DNA from: Prevotella sp.
Lineage (GTDB): Bacteria > Bacteroidota > Bacteroidia > Bacteroidales > Bacteroidaceae
Assembly (NCBI GenBank): GCA_017428805.1
Contig: JAFRQC010000001.1
Span: forward strand, 1 to 39,026
Direction of reading: 5' to 3'
DNA: 39,026 nt
Under the pieces are notes generated by a model, which saw nothing but the letters and a program-made list of their open reading frames with translations, made no database searches and had not been told where the DNA came from. The first letter of the stretch is position 1. Each line of letters begins with the position of its first letter. The translations under genes were made by a program, and so were the position numbers. Shown one piece after another: positions 31,804-39,026 of the stretch.

Positions 31804-33792
31804 ATGAGTATCAGAAGACTATATACCACAACGCTGTTCGCCGTCATCTGCCTCACGGCGACGGCCTACAACGACCACCGCAATGCCAGGGTCGACTCCT
31901 TGGAGGCGGCCCTCAGGAGTCTCAATCCGCCGAATGGCGACGACCTGCTCAGGGCCTACGACGAGCTGATGCGCGGCTACCTGCCCTTCGACAAGAAGAA
32001 GGCTGAGGACTACGGACGTAAGGCATTGGCATTGAGTTACGAACGGAATGGACTGAACGTGCGACAGGACATCCTGCGCCGCTTCGGACTGCTGCACTAC
32101 GGCCGCGAGGAGTTCGACGAGGCTATCCGATATTACCGACAGGCATTAAGCGTCGTCGACTCAATGACGCACGACAAGCGCTATGACGAGAGGACCACCG
32201 ATGACTGCTATTCCTGCCTATACGGCAATATCGCCAACGCATATAACCTGCAGGACAAGCACCACCTGGCTATCCACTACTACCAGCTGGCCCTGCCCAT
32301 CTTCGAGAAACATCAATGGTTAGAGAGTCAGGCTATCCTCTATTATAATATAGGTGAACTATACCAGACAATGGGTAATCAGACGGAAGCCGAGCGCAAC
32401 TATCTGCTGTCCATCGAGAGGGGTGAGACTTCGAAAGATTCAATGATGGTGGCAATACCGCGCAAAGGACTCACTCGTTTATATCTCAAACAGGGCAACT
32501 ACGAGAAAGCGCGAAAGACGGCAGAGTTGTGCTATGGCTACTATCACGCCCATCGCGACGAGGAAGTGGAGGACTACCCCGTGGTATTGGCCTCAATGGT
32601 GCGACTGAACCTGATGGAGGGTCATCAGAATCTGGCAGCCGCCAAAGCATTTGCCCAAGAAGCCCTGAACCTGACTGACAGCATGAGATTTGAGAACCAG
32701 AGCGACGTCTATGCCGCCGCAGCCGAGTTAGCGATGGCTGAGAAGCAGTGGCAGCAGGCCCTCGACTACGGCCTGCGCACCATCCGCCCCGACTCGTTAG
32801 CGACGGGTGCCGATGCTACCTGCTACCGGCTGTTAGCAGAGATCTACGCCGAGTTAGGCCAGAAGGAGAAGGTCCGCGAGTATATCGGGAAGATGAACGA
32901 CGTGATGGCACGCTACGCCACCGACCACTACCAGAGCGGGCTCTCGCAGATGGAAGTACTCTACGAGACAGAGAAGAAGGAAGCACAGATAGCCGCCTTA
33001 GACAAGGAGCGCAACCTTTACTTCTGGCTGACGGCAGCCGCCACCGCACTGATGACGATGCTGGCGGTGCTGTTCGTCTACCGCCATGTGGCGCACCGCA
33101 GACAGAAGGCGCTGTTGGCCGCAAAGGTGGCCTTAGAGACGGAGACCAAAGAGCGGAGAATACTCGCCCGTGACCTGCACGACGGACTGGGCGGCATGCT
33201 GTCGGTGCTGAGGATGAAGCTGGAGGGGGCGAATCAAGGGGACAGGTCGCGTGATTCGCTTCAACGAAGCGATCATGGACCTGTCCCCTTGATCGCCGCC
33301 CCCTTGATCGCGCTGCTCGACGACATCATCGTGGAACTGCGGCGCACGGCCCATCATCTCATGCCCGAGGAGCTGTTGAAGAACGGCTTGGAGTCGGCCC
33401 TGCGCGACTTTGCCGTCTCTGTGCCGAACGCCAGGTTTCAGGCCATCGGCAATATCCGTCTGGGGAAAGACCAGGAACTGGTGCTTTACCGCTGTGCCTA
33501 CGAACTGGTGAACAATGCCTTGAAGCACGCTGATGCCACCAAGATCGACATCCAGCTGATGCAGGACGCTCACGAAGTGACCCTCACCGTCAGTGACAAC
33601 GGCAAAGGGATGGCGGAAGCCGATGAGGGTATGGGCCTGCAGAACATCCGTGAGCGCATTGCGCCCTACAAAGGCCAGATGAATATTATAAGCAGCGGAC
33701 TAACACGGACTGACACGGAAAGTCCGGAAGAGTCCGTGAAAGTCCGTTGCCCAAACCAAGGAACCGAAATCAACGTAACGATCCCCTTATGA
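31804..33792 (+). CDS. TPR sensor histidine kinase (HisKA_3) with two in-frame palindromes
   Basis: A 662-residue sensor. Signal or anchor peptide at residues 1-21, about five TPR units (50-390) in the periplasm, a coiled coil, a transmembrane helix (about 405-430, LYFWLTAAATALMTMLAVLFVYR), a HisKA_3 dimerisation domain with His459 in RDLHDGLGG, and a HATPase_c domain (YELVNNALKHAD; DNGKGM; GMGLQNIRERI). A palindrome (33225-33303) adds about 26 residues between the two DHp helices; another (33696-33748) adds about 17 residues before the last strand GTEINVTIPL. Start is the ATG 8 nt after the -7 element; a longer upstream reading frame is not supported. It overlaps the regulator gene by 4 bp. 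Confidence 0.92.
   Translation: MSIRRLYTTTLFAVICLTATAYNDHRNARVDSLEAALRSLNPPNGDDLLRAYDELMRGYLPFDKKKAEDYGRKALALSYERNGLNVRQDILRRFGLLHYGREEFDEAIRYYRQALSVVDSMTHDKRYDERTTDDCYSCLYGNIANAYNLQDKHHLAIHYYQLALPIFEKHQWLESQAILYYNIGELYQTMGNQTEAERNYLLSIERGETSKDSMMVAIPRKGLTRLYLKQGNYEKARKTAELCYGYYHAHRDEEVEDYPVVLASMVRLNLMEGHQNLAAAKAFAQEALNLTDSMRFENQSDVYAAAAELAMAEKQWQQALDYGLRTIRPDSLATGADATCYRLLAEIYAELGQKEKVREYIGKMNDVMARYATDHYQSGLSQMEVLYETEKKEAQIAALDKERNLYFWLTAAATALMTMLAVLFVYRHVAHRRQKALLAAKVALETETKERRILARDLHDGLGGMLSVLRMKLEGANQGDRSRDSLQRSDHGPVPLIAAPLIALLDDIIVELRRTAHHLMPEELLKNGLESALRDFAVSVPNARFQAIGNIRLGKDQELVLYRCAYELVNNALKHADATKIDIQLMQDAHEVTLTVSDNGKGMAEADEGMGLQNIRERIAPYKGQMNIISSGLTRTDTESPEESVKVRCPNQGTEINVTIPL
33225..33303 (+). 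repeat. F8 hairpin element inside the histidine kinase gene
   Basis: A near-perfect inverted repeat of about 32-35 bp per arm (core ATCAAGGGGACAGGTC) with a 3-nt loop around 33263-33265 and three single-base bulges. It is fully translated and lies between the two helices of the DHp domain. Confidence 0.85.
33696..33748 (+). repeat. F9 inverted repeat of 10-bp units inside the histidine kinase gene
   Basis: The left arm has units CGGACTAACA and CGGACTGACA; the right arm has AGTCCGGAAG, AGTCCGTGAA, AGTCCGTTGC. Translated as GLTRTDTESPEESVKVR in a loop of the ATPase domain. Confidence 0.8.
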
Positions 33793-34412
33793 AACAATAC
33801 CTCATCGACGTGTATATCGCCGACGACCACCAGATGGTGTGCGAAGGACTCTCTGAGGTCATCAACCAGAGCGGGAAGGCCCACGTCAGCCGTACCTTCA
33901 ACACCCTCGAAGCCTGCAGACAAGCCCTGCAGGAGCGTCGCCCCGACGTGCTGCTGCTCGACCTGTCGATGCCCGACGGCGACGGGGTGGCGTTCTGTCA
34001 GCAGACGGTCTGCGACTATCCGAATGTCCGCGTCGTGGCCGTCACCATCCACGATGAGTACTCCATGATCCAACGGATGATGGCGTGCGGCGCCCACGGC
34101 TATGTGCTGAAGAGCGCACCCGTCGAAGAACTGATAGAGGCCATCGTCAGCGTGTGGCAGAAACAGCAGTATGTCTCGCCACAGGTGGAGGCCATCCTGC
34201 GGGAGGGCAGAAGCAACAGCGTAGTGCTGACGGACGTGGAGTCCCACATCCTGCGCCTCATCTGCGACGGACTGACCAATCCGGAGATTGCCACACACCT
34301 CCACCTCAGTACGGAGACCGTCAACTGGTACCGCAAGCGGCTCCTCGCCAAATTCGGTGTCAGGAACACGGTCAACATGGTGCGCCAGGCACTCGAACAG
34401 AAACTGATATAG
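33789..34412 (+). CDS. NarL/FixJ-type (LuxR-HTH) response regulator
   Basis: A 207-residue regulator. Receiver domain with acidic pocket D12-D13, phospho-acceptor Asp58 (LLLDLSMPDGDG) and Lys108 (VLKSA). The C-terminal LuxR-type HTH covers about 145-200 (LTDVESHILRLICDGLTNPEIATHLHLSTETVNWYRKRLLAKF). The start overlaps the kinase stop as ATGA, so it is the cognate partner. The palindromes at 31710-31767 are plausible binding sites (inference). Confidence 0.95.
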   Translation: MKQYLIDVYIADDHQMVCEGLSEVINQSGKAHVSRTFNTLEACRQALQERRPDVLLLDLSMPDGDGVAFCQQTVCDYPNVRVVAVTIHDEYSMIQRMMACGAHGYVLKSAPVEELIEAIVSVWQKQQYVSPQVEAILREGRSNSVVLTDVESHILRLICDGLTNPEIATHLHLSTETVNWYRKRLLAKFGVRNTVNMVRQALEQKLI

Positions 34413-34436
34413 TTTTTAGTCCAGCAAGCGGTTTAT

Positions 34437-34574
34437 TTAGGAAAGAAATTAGAATAATTAGAATAATTAATTCCAGAAATTGTATTTATTTCACTTCCTC
34501 ATTCAAGAGGAGGATAAAAATATTATTTTAATTTCTGAACGTAATTATTCTAATTATTCTAATTTCTTTCCTAA
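34437..34574. repeat. Long inverted repeat between convergent genes (F1-like, 9-bp units)
   Basis: Perfect 33-bp arms (34437-34469 and 34542-34574) built on tandem 9-bp AATTAGAAT-type units. A second inner 8-bp pair (CAGAAATT / AATTTCTG; 34474-34481, 34530-34537) and a small CCTC/GAGG hairpin lie inside. It fills nearly the whole 168-bp gap between the regulator and symporter stop codons and may end both transcripts. Confidence 0.88.
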
Positions 34575-34580
34575 TCTAAT

Positions 34581-36104
34581 TCATTTGTAGCACTCGAAGA
34601 TGGTGTCGACGGTCTGCTTCGGGAGCTTCTTCGAGAAGAGGCTGACGAGCCAGACGACGGGGAAGCCGCCGACCATCGCAATGGCACCGCAGTTGATGGG
34701 ATTGATGGGGTTGCCGGCGAGCATGTTGATCACCGTGAGACCCACGCCCCAGATAAAGCAGGCCCAGACGGATGTCGTCGTGACACCACGCCAGTAGAGA
34801 CCCAGCATGAAAGGAGCGAGGAACGCACCGGCCAGTGCACCCCACGAGATACCCATGAGCTGGGCGATGAAAGTCGGTGGATTCAGGGCGATGAGCAGCG
34901 AGATGACGATGAAGAACATGATGAGCACACGCATCACCACCACCTTACGACGCTCGATCTTCTCGGCCACGATATCGTCGATGGTACCGTCCTCCACCTC
35001 ACCGGGCAGTGACTTCTTGTCACGATAGATGAGGTCGAGCGTCATCGTCGAAGAGGATGTCAGCACCAGCGAGGCCAGTGTGGACATCGAGGCACTCAGC
35101 ACCAGCAGCACCACGAGGGCGATGAGCACATCAGGCAGGGTGATGAGCATGGCTGGCACGATCGAGTCAAAGGCGATCTTACCCGTTGCCTCGTTGATGA
35201 CAGGGTCGTAGAGACGTCCGAAGCCACCGAGGAAATAACAGCCACCAGCCACGATAAAGGCGAAGATGGTGGAGATGACCGTGCCGCGCTTGATGGCACT
35301 CTCGTCGGTAATGGAATAGAACTTACCCACCATCTGGGGCAGTCCCATCGTACCGAGCGAGGTCAGGATGACCACACCCAGCAGTCCCCAGGGATCAGGG
35401 CCGAACCATGTAGCAAAACCACCGTTCACATTAGGATCGGCATCGGAGGGAATCACGGAGAGTTTGTCGATGGCAGCTGTCAATCCACCCTGAGCATTCA
35501 GCACGGCGAGGATGACAGCGACGATACCAAAGAGCATAATGATGCCCTGGATGAAGTCGTTCATAGCCGTCGCCTTGTAGCCACCGATGATCACATAGAC
35601 GGCGGTGAGGATCGACATGATGACCACACAGTACTCATAAGGAATATCGAAGCCCATCTCGAAGAGGCGCGAAATACCGCTATACACACCGGCGGTATAG
35701 GGAATGAGGAACACGAAGGCGATGATCGAAGCCGCCACACGCAGGCCCTGATCCGAGAAACGGGTACCGAAGAAGTCGGGCATCGTGCGAGACTCGATAT
35801 GCTGCGTCATCAGCTTCGTGCGACGACCTAAGATAATCCATGCCAGGAGGGAACCGATGATGGCATTACCAATACCGATCCAGGCACTCGACATACCATA
35901 CTTCCATCCGAACTGTCCGGCGTAGCCTACGAAGACCACGGCGGAGAAATAAGAGGTTCCGAAGGCAAAAGCCGTGAGCCACGGACCGACTGCACGACCA
36001 CCCAATACGAAACCGTCAACACTACTGGCCTGTTTGCGGGAATATACTCCCACGCCTACCATCACGACCAGGAAAATTACCGTTAATATTACTTTAATGA
36101 ACAT
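34581..36104 (-). CDS. Sodium:solute symporter (SSS) family transporter
   Basis: A 507-residue SSS/SLC5 symporter with about 13 transmembrane helices. Family features: the first helix and YSRKQASSVDGFVLGGRAVGPWLTAFAFGTSYFSAVVFVGYAGQFGW, and IIGGYKATAMNDFIQG in helix 5/loop, a region that includes the sodium-symporter signature. The solute (amino acid, sugar acid, pantothenate or similar) cannot be told. It follows the porin gene with an F1 repeat in the gap, so porin and symporter may jointly import a nutrient across both membranes (inference). Confidence 0.92.
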   Translation of the reverse strand: MFIKVILTVIFLVVMVGVGVYSRKQASSVDGFVLGGRAVGPWLTAFAFGTSYFSAVVFVGYAGQFGWKYGMSSAWIGIGNAIIGSLLAWIILGRRTKLMTQHIESRTMPDFFGTRFSDQGLRVAASIIAFVFLIPYTAGVYSGISRLFEMGFDIPYEYCVVIMSILTAVYVIIGGYKATAMNDFIQGIIMLFGIVAVILAVLNAQGGLTAAIDKLSVIPSDADPNVNGGFATWFGPDPWGLLGVVILTSLGTMGLPQMVGKFYSITDESAIKRGTVISTIFAFIVAGGCYFLGGFGRLYDPVINEATGKIAFDSIVPAMLITLPDVLIALVVLLVLSASMSTLASLVLTSSSTMTLDLIYRDKKSLPGEVEDGTIDDIVAEKIERRKVVVMRVLIMFFIVISLLIALNPPTFIAQLMGISWGALAGAFLAPFMLGLYWRGVTTTSVWACFIWGVGLTVINMLAGNPINPINCGAIAMVGGFPVVWLVSLFSKKLPKQTVDTIFECYK

Positions 36105-36119
36105 GATTATTATTTTTTT

Positions 36120-36193
36120 ACCACGAATTTCACGAATTACACTAATTTAGGCTGCGCACAGATTAAATTCGTTTAATTCGTATAATTCGTGGT
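36120..36193 (-). repeat. F1 palindromic repeat, copy 7, porin-symporter gap
   Basis: A 74-bp copy with centre TGCGCAGCC on the minus strand, codirectional with both neighbouring genes. Confidence 0.92.
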
Positions 36194-36209
36194 CGTTATT
36201 AATTCTTGT

Positions 36210-37304
36210 TTAGAACGCGACTTGCATCTGGGCCTGGACCCAGTTATAATCCTTGGTGCTGATGTTCTCACCACAGAGACAACGGGTGTACTGCAGCTGC
36301 ATACGGCACTTCTTGTAGAACCAGTACTGGACGCCAATGGTGAGGTTCGTCTGATCCCAGCCGTCCACCTTCGTGTTACGGTCGAAGGTCTCACCCGAAG
36401 CTACGATGTCGAGGGCATCGTAAACGGGAATACAGGTCGTCACATAGCCACCCATGCTGCCCACTTCGCCGTCCTTACCACCCAGCCACTCTGCACGGAT
36501 GCTGGCAGGACGGGCCTCCTTATATTTCGCCGGCGAGTAAGGACTTGTCTTATATTCTGCACCTACGCTATAACGGTTACGCTTATAGTTGTCGCCCACC
36601 TGGATGTCGGGGTTCCATGCGGCTGTATTCACGGCACAGCCAGTGCCGAGATAGCCTGAAGCCACGATACGAAGGCCGTCTATCGGACGCACATCGATTT
36701 TGGCGATAAAGTCTTTTTGATTGTTAAGATCCCTGCGGTTGATACCCTGACCGCTCATCAGGGCAAGGTTATAGCGGATGGCACCCTTCGCCAGTTCACC
36801 ATAGAGCTCAAGACCCATGTCACGGCCGTAGTTCACGCCATTGAGGGGATCGGGACCCTCACCGGCCAGATAGAGCACGGCCTGGGAATAGACGTCGATG
36901 AGTTCGAGCTGAGTAGGCGACATCGGGTTCTCCATCGTATAAGAGTGCTTGAACTGTCCGAAACGGACGGTCAGCTCATTGCCTTTGGAAAGTCTGTAGT
37001 CGGTGTAATACTCCTGAACACAGCTGGAGAAATCGTGCATGAACATAAACGACCAGCGGTCAGTGATGCGGGCCTTGGCCCAGAGAAGTGTACGTTTAAG
37101 GTTGTAGGCGTTTGTACTTTTGCCGTTGATGTCCTGATAGGACCATCCGCCCTGGGCATAGCCGTTGAGCGTGATACGACTCGTGAAATCTTTCAGCCAG
37201 TCAATCTCGGCCTTCTTTTGTTCCTGTTGTCCCATAGCGGCAACACTGCTGAACACTGCCAGCATCACTGCCAGTGTCCTCATTTTAATAGTTTTCTTTC
37301 TCAT
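36210..37304 (-). CDS. Outer-membrane porin (OprO/OprP-like)
   Basis: A 364-residue beta-barrel porin resembling the phosphate-selective OprO/OprP family. Signal peptide MRTLAVMLAVFSSVAAMG-Q, alternating amphipathic strands (RITLNGYAQGGWSYQD, LTVRFGQFKHSYTMENP), and a terminal aromatic residue (QAQMQVAF) as needed for barrel insertion. Substrate specificity is not proven by the fold; phosphate is suggested only weakly by the phosphoesterase gene 24 bp upstream. Confidence 0.85.
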   Translation of the reverse strand: MRKKTIKMRTLAVMLAVFSSVAAMGQQEQKKAEIDWLKDFTSRITLNGYAQGGWSYQDINGKSTNAYNLKRTLLWAKARITDRWSFMFMHDFSSCVQEYYTDYRLSKGNELTVRFGQFKHSYTMENPMSPTQLELIDVYSQAVLYLAGEGPDPLNGVNYGRDMGLELYGELAKGAIRYNLALMSGQGINRRDLNNQKDFIAKIDVRPIDGLRIVASGYLGTGCAVNTAAWNPDIQVGDNYKRNRYSVGAEYKTSPYSPAKYKEARPASIRAEWLGGKDGEVGSMGGYVTTCIPVYDALDIVASGETFDRNTKVDGWDQTNLTIGVQYWFYKKCRMQLQYTRCLCGENISTKDYNWVQAQMQVAF

Positions 37305-37328
37305 GATTAATAATTTAGTTTATGTTAA

Positions 37329-38876
37329 TTAATGAAGTATCAACTTACCATTGTGGATATAGACACCTTTTCGCGTAGGCTTCGAGACCTTCACGCCCTG
37401 AAGGGTATACCACCCCTCCTGACTCCCGACTCCTGACTCCTGTCTCCTGACTCCTGACTCCTGTCTCCTGTCTCCTACCTTCACGCCCTTGATGGCCGTC
37501 CAACCGTCCTCATAGACAGGGATAGTGGTATTCAGGTCGTCATCGAGGCTCTCCCTTTCAGGATCGCCATAATTACTCTTGTCCTTCAACATACTATAGA
37601 TCATCGTTTCCATTTCGTCGAAGGTCACGCCACGAATATTGAGGAAAAGTTGGATCCGCTCGTCAGCCTTCAACTCCGGCAGATGTTTCTCATAAGCATC
37701 CAGAAGTTCCTGAGAACGCGGATTCTCGGGTTCATTGCCACACACATGAACCAAAAAAATCTCCGCTAAAATTTCAGCCGCCTCTCCATTGAGAGTATAC
37801 AGAGTAACAAGGTTCTTCAGGCCCGTGATCATACGTTCCTTGGCAAGAGCCTGGAAATCCTCGACGCCCAGCAACTCCGTGATGTAATGGGTTCGGATGC
37901 TCATCGTATGATCATCGTTGAGAGTCAGCAGCCGATAAGGACAGGGATAGGCCGCACAGGTAGACGTACTGATATCGTGGACGGTACGCGTCAGGTCTTT
38001 GTTGGCATCCTTGGCGATGTCTAAAGCATGCACATGACCAGTGAGTACGACACCCACACCTGCATCAGCCAGATGGTTGCGTAACGTGCTATAACTATAA
38101 TAGGTGTAGTTGCCGTCACCATTGGGCATACCCAGTTTCACAGCATACGTAGAACTGGCTTTTTCGGCATTGGTCACGTGAGGGAAGAGCGCATGGTGCA
38201 TCATCACCACCACCTGCTTGCCTGCCGCCGTGGCAGCCTTTGCCCGCTGTTGCACCCATTCGTAGGTAGCATGGGAGATCACACCATTCAGAGAAGAACC
38301 TTCATGACCAGTATCGATGCCGATGAGCACAAGACCGTCAAACGGTTCACAGCACCACGTCAGCGTGGTGGGTTCCTGTTCTATATCAGCACCATAGCCG
38401 AAATCTTGATACATCTCTGCAAACTGGCTCGTGTTGATTGTCTCAGCCTTGTAGGAATTGTCACCGTCGTAATAAAGGGCTTTAGCTGTACCCATATCGT
38501 GGTTTCCAGGGACGACAAGAGCCCTGATGCCAGCCTCCTTCAATTCATACAGTTTTTGCACCACATACTGATGACTCAGCAATTCACCGTCTTTCGTCAG
38601 GTCTCCGGAAATCAGGAAGAGGTCCGGTTTCTCCTTCAGGGCGGTGGCAATGACCTCGTCAAAGATCGCACTGCTGTATTCATTGAGCTTACGATCGAGA
38701 CGGTTGGTATTATCCAAGGCCTCGCCCTTGTTGATGATCAGCTCGGGAGCCAACACATGGGGGTCGGAGATAAGCATGATACGCACTTTTGCACTGACCG
38801 GAGCCAGCACAAAAAAAAACGCCAAGGCCAACAGTCCTCGCCTTATCTCGCGTACCTTATTATTATATCTTATCAT
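37329..38876 (-). CDS. Exported calcineurin-like metallophosphoesterase
   Basis: A 515-residue exported phosphoesterase. Signal peptide GLLALAFFFVLAPVSA-K, then metal-site motifs ISDPH, SGDLTKDGE, PGNHD, MMHHALF and TGHVH within residues about 30-300. A long helical C-terminal region follows. The end (GWYTLQGVKVSKPTRKGVYI plus HNGK) is a divergent form of the C-terminal motif also seen in the surface protein at 29940, hinting at surface delivery. Nine heptamers (37417-37479) encode 21 residues (about 467-487) just before this motif. ATG at 38876 lies 9 nt after a -7 element. First gene of a likely phosphoesterase-porin-symporter operon. Confidence 0.9.
   Translation of the reverse strand: MIRYNNKVREIRRGLLALAFFFVLAPVSAKVRIMLISDPHVLAPELIINKGEALDNTNRLDRKLNEYSSAIFDEVIATALKEKPDLFLISGDLTKDGELLSHQYVVQKLYELKEAGIRALVVPGNHDMGTAKALYYDGDNSYKAETINTSQFAEMYQDFGYGADIEQEPTTLTWCCEPFDGLVLIGIDTGHEGSSLNGVISHATYEWVQQRAKAATAAGKQVVVMMHHALFPHVTNAEKASSTYAVKLGMPNGDGNYTYYSYSTLRNHLADAGVGVVLTGHVHALDIAKDANKDLTRTVHDISTSTCAAYPCPYRLLTLNDDHTMSIRTHYITELLGVEDFQALAKERMITGLKNLVTLYTLNGEAAEILAEIFLVHVCGNEPENPRSQELLDAYEKHLPELKADERIQLFLNIRGVTFDEMETMIYSMLKDKSNYGDPERESLDDDLNTTIPVYEDGWTAIKGVKVGDRRQESGVRRQESGVGSQEGWYTLQGVKVSKPTRKGVYIHNGKLILH
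37417..37479 (-). repeat. In-frame heptamer array (TCCTGAC x9) inside the phosphoesterase gene
   Basis: Nine units, 63 bp (exactly 21 codons), reading TCCTGAC, TCCCGAC, TCCTGAC, TCCTGTC and so on. A 13-bp direct repeat (ACCTTCACGCCCT) lies on both sides (37387-37399 and 37477-37489). The encoded peptide is rich in Arg, Gln, Glu, Ser and Gly. Confidence 0.88.
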
Positions 38877-38885
38877 TTCAGGGTG

Positions 38886-38893
38886 CAAAAGTA
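38886..38893 (-). promoter_or_regulatory. -7 element of the phosphoesterase gene, nearly leaderless
   Basis: The complement of 38886-38893 is TACTTTTG, 9 nt before the ATG at 38876. No TTTG is found at -33. Confidence 0.6.
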
Positions 38894-38936
38894 CGAAATA
38901 ATTGTGAAATAATCATGAGGTATGGAGTTTTTTTTG

Positions 38937-38944
38937 TAATTTTG
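38937..38944 (+). promoter_or_regulatory. -7 element for topB
   Basis: TAATTTTG, 44 nt before the topB ATG. Divergent from the phosphoesterase promoter; no clear -33. Confidence 0.55.
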
Positions 38945-38988
38945 CACGCAATTATCGCAATAACAAGGTATAAATAGAGTAAGAACGT

Positions 38989-39026
38989 ATGATTGTCTGC
39001 ATCGCAGAGAAACCCAGTGTGGCGCG
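38989..39026 (+). CDS. topB: DNA topoisomerase III, N-terminal fragment
   Basis: The ATG at 38989 opens MIVCIAEKPSVA followed by a partial Arg codon, then the window ends. The IAEKPSVAR start of the Toprim domain is characteristic of bacterial topoisomerase III (TopB), a type IA enzyme that decatenates DNA. Only 13 codons are visible, so completeness cannot be judged; mobile-element TopB paralogues share the same start. Confidence 0.8.
   Translation, partial: MIVCIAEKPSVA

Overview
The window is a Bacteroidales chromosome segment, most likely from Prevotella or a close relative. Supporting signs are Bacteroidota promoters (TTTG, about 20 bp, TAnnTTTG) instead of sigma70 sites, no Shine-Dalgarno reliance, a DUF4492-cydA-cydB cluster, BspA-type leucine-rich surface proteins, the short C-terminal 'DLQGRRV...KGIYI..GKK' motif typical of Prevotella surface proteins, and lutABC. 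Most genes are housekeeping or metabolic. I see no phage, integron, CRISPR array, tRNA, rRNA or intact insertion sequence.

Layout. 173-892 (-) is a Bax-inhibitor-1 family membrane protein. 1065-3948 (+) is lutABC (lactate oxidation). 10311-3952 (-) is a long tightly packed operon: MATE exporter, cytidylate-kinase-like protein, YfcE-type phosphoesterase, a 53-residue membrane protein at 7632-7793, rfbB, purT, an FdtA-like cupin and a FemAB/GNAT-like transferase. 10425-18260 (+) holds an S8 protease, xseA-xseB, a branched-chain aminotransferase, trmB, a BspA-like LRR protein and an Mrp/ApbC ATPase. 23258-18281 (-) is a TolC-HlyD-permease-permease exporter with no ATPase gene. 24239-23361 (-) is an unknown coiled-coil membrane protein. 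24366-27563 (+) is DUF4492-cydA-cydB (cytochrome bd). 29869-27638 (-) is a heavy-metal P-type ATPase. 31646-29940 (-) is a surface protein. 31804-34412 (+) is a TPR histidine kinase and its LuxR-type regulator. 38876-34581 (-) is a secreted phosphoesterase, a porin and a sodium symporter. The first 13 codons of topB (+) close the window.

The most unusual property is a dense load of short palindromic or tandemly repeated elements of several unrelated families. Family F1 (about 75 bp, 9-bp units arranged as an inverted repeat) has seven copies, six in gaps between co-directional genes and one inside the P-type ATPase. Other families have 7-, 8- or 10-bp units. Many sit inside conserved protein genes without breaking the frame: three in the metal ATPase, two in the histidine kinase, and one each in Mrp, TrmB, an ABC permease, the phosphoesterase and the signal peptide of the LRR protein. 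They fall at loops, linkers or termini, much as Rickettsia palindromic elements do. This is my main candidate for something undescribed.

Other points: the divergent promoter region at 31682-31795 has two matching palindromes where both -33 elements should be; three genes have their -7 element only 8-9 nt before the ATG, implying nearly leaderless mRNAs; and a palindrome overlaps the -33 position of the metal ATPase promoter.
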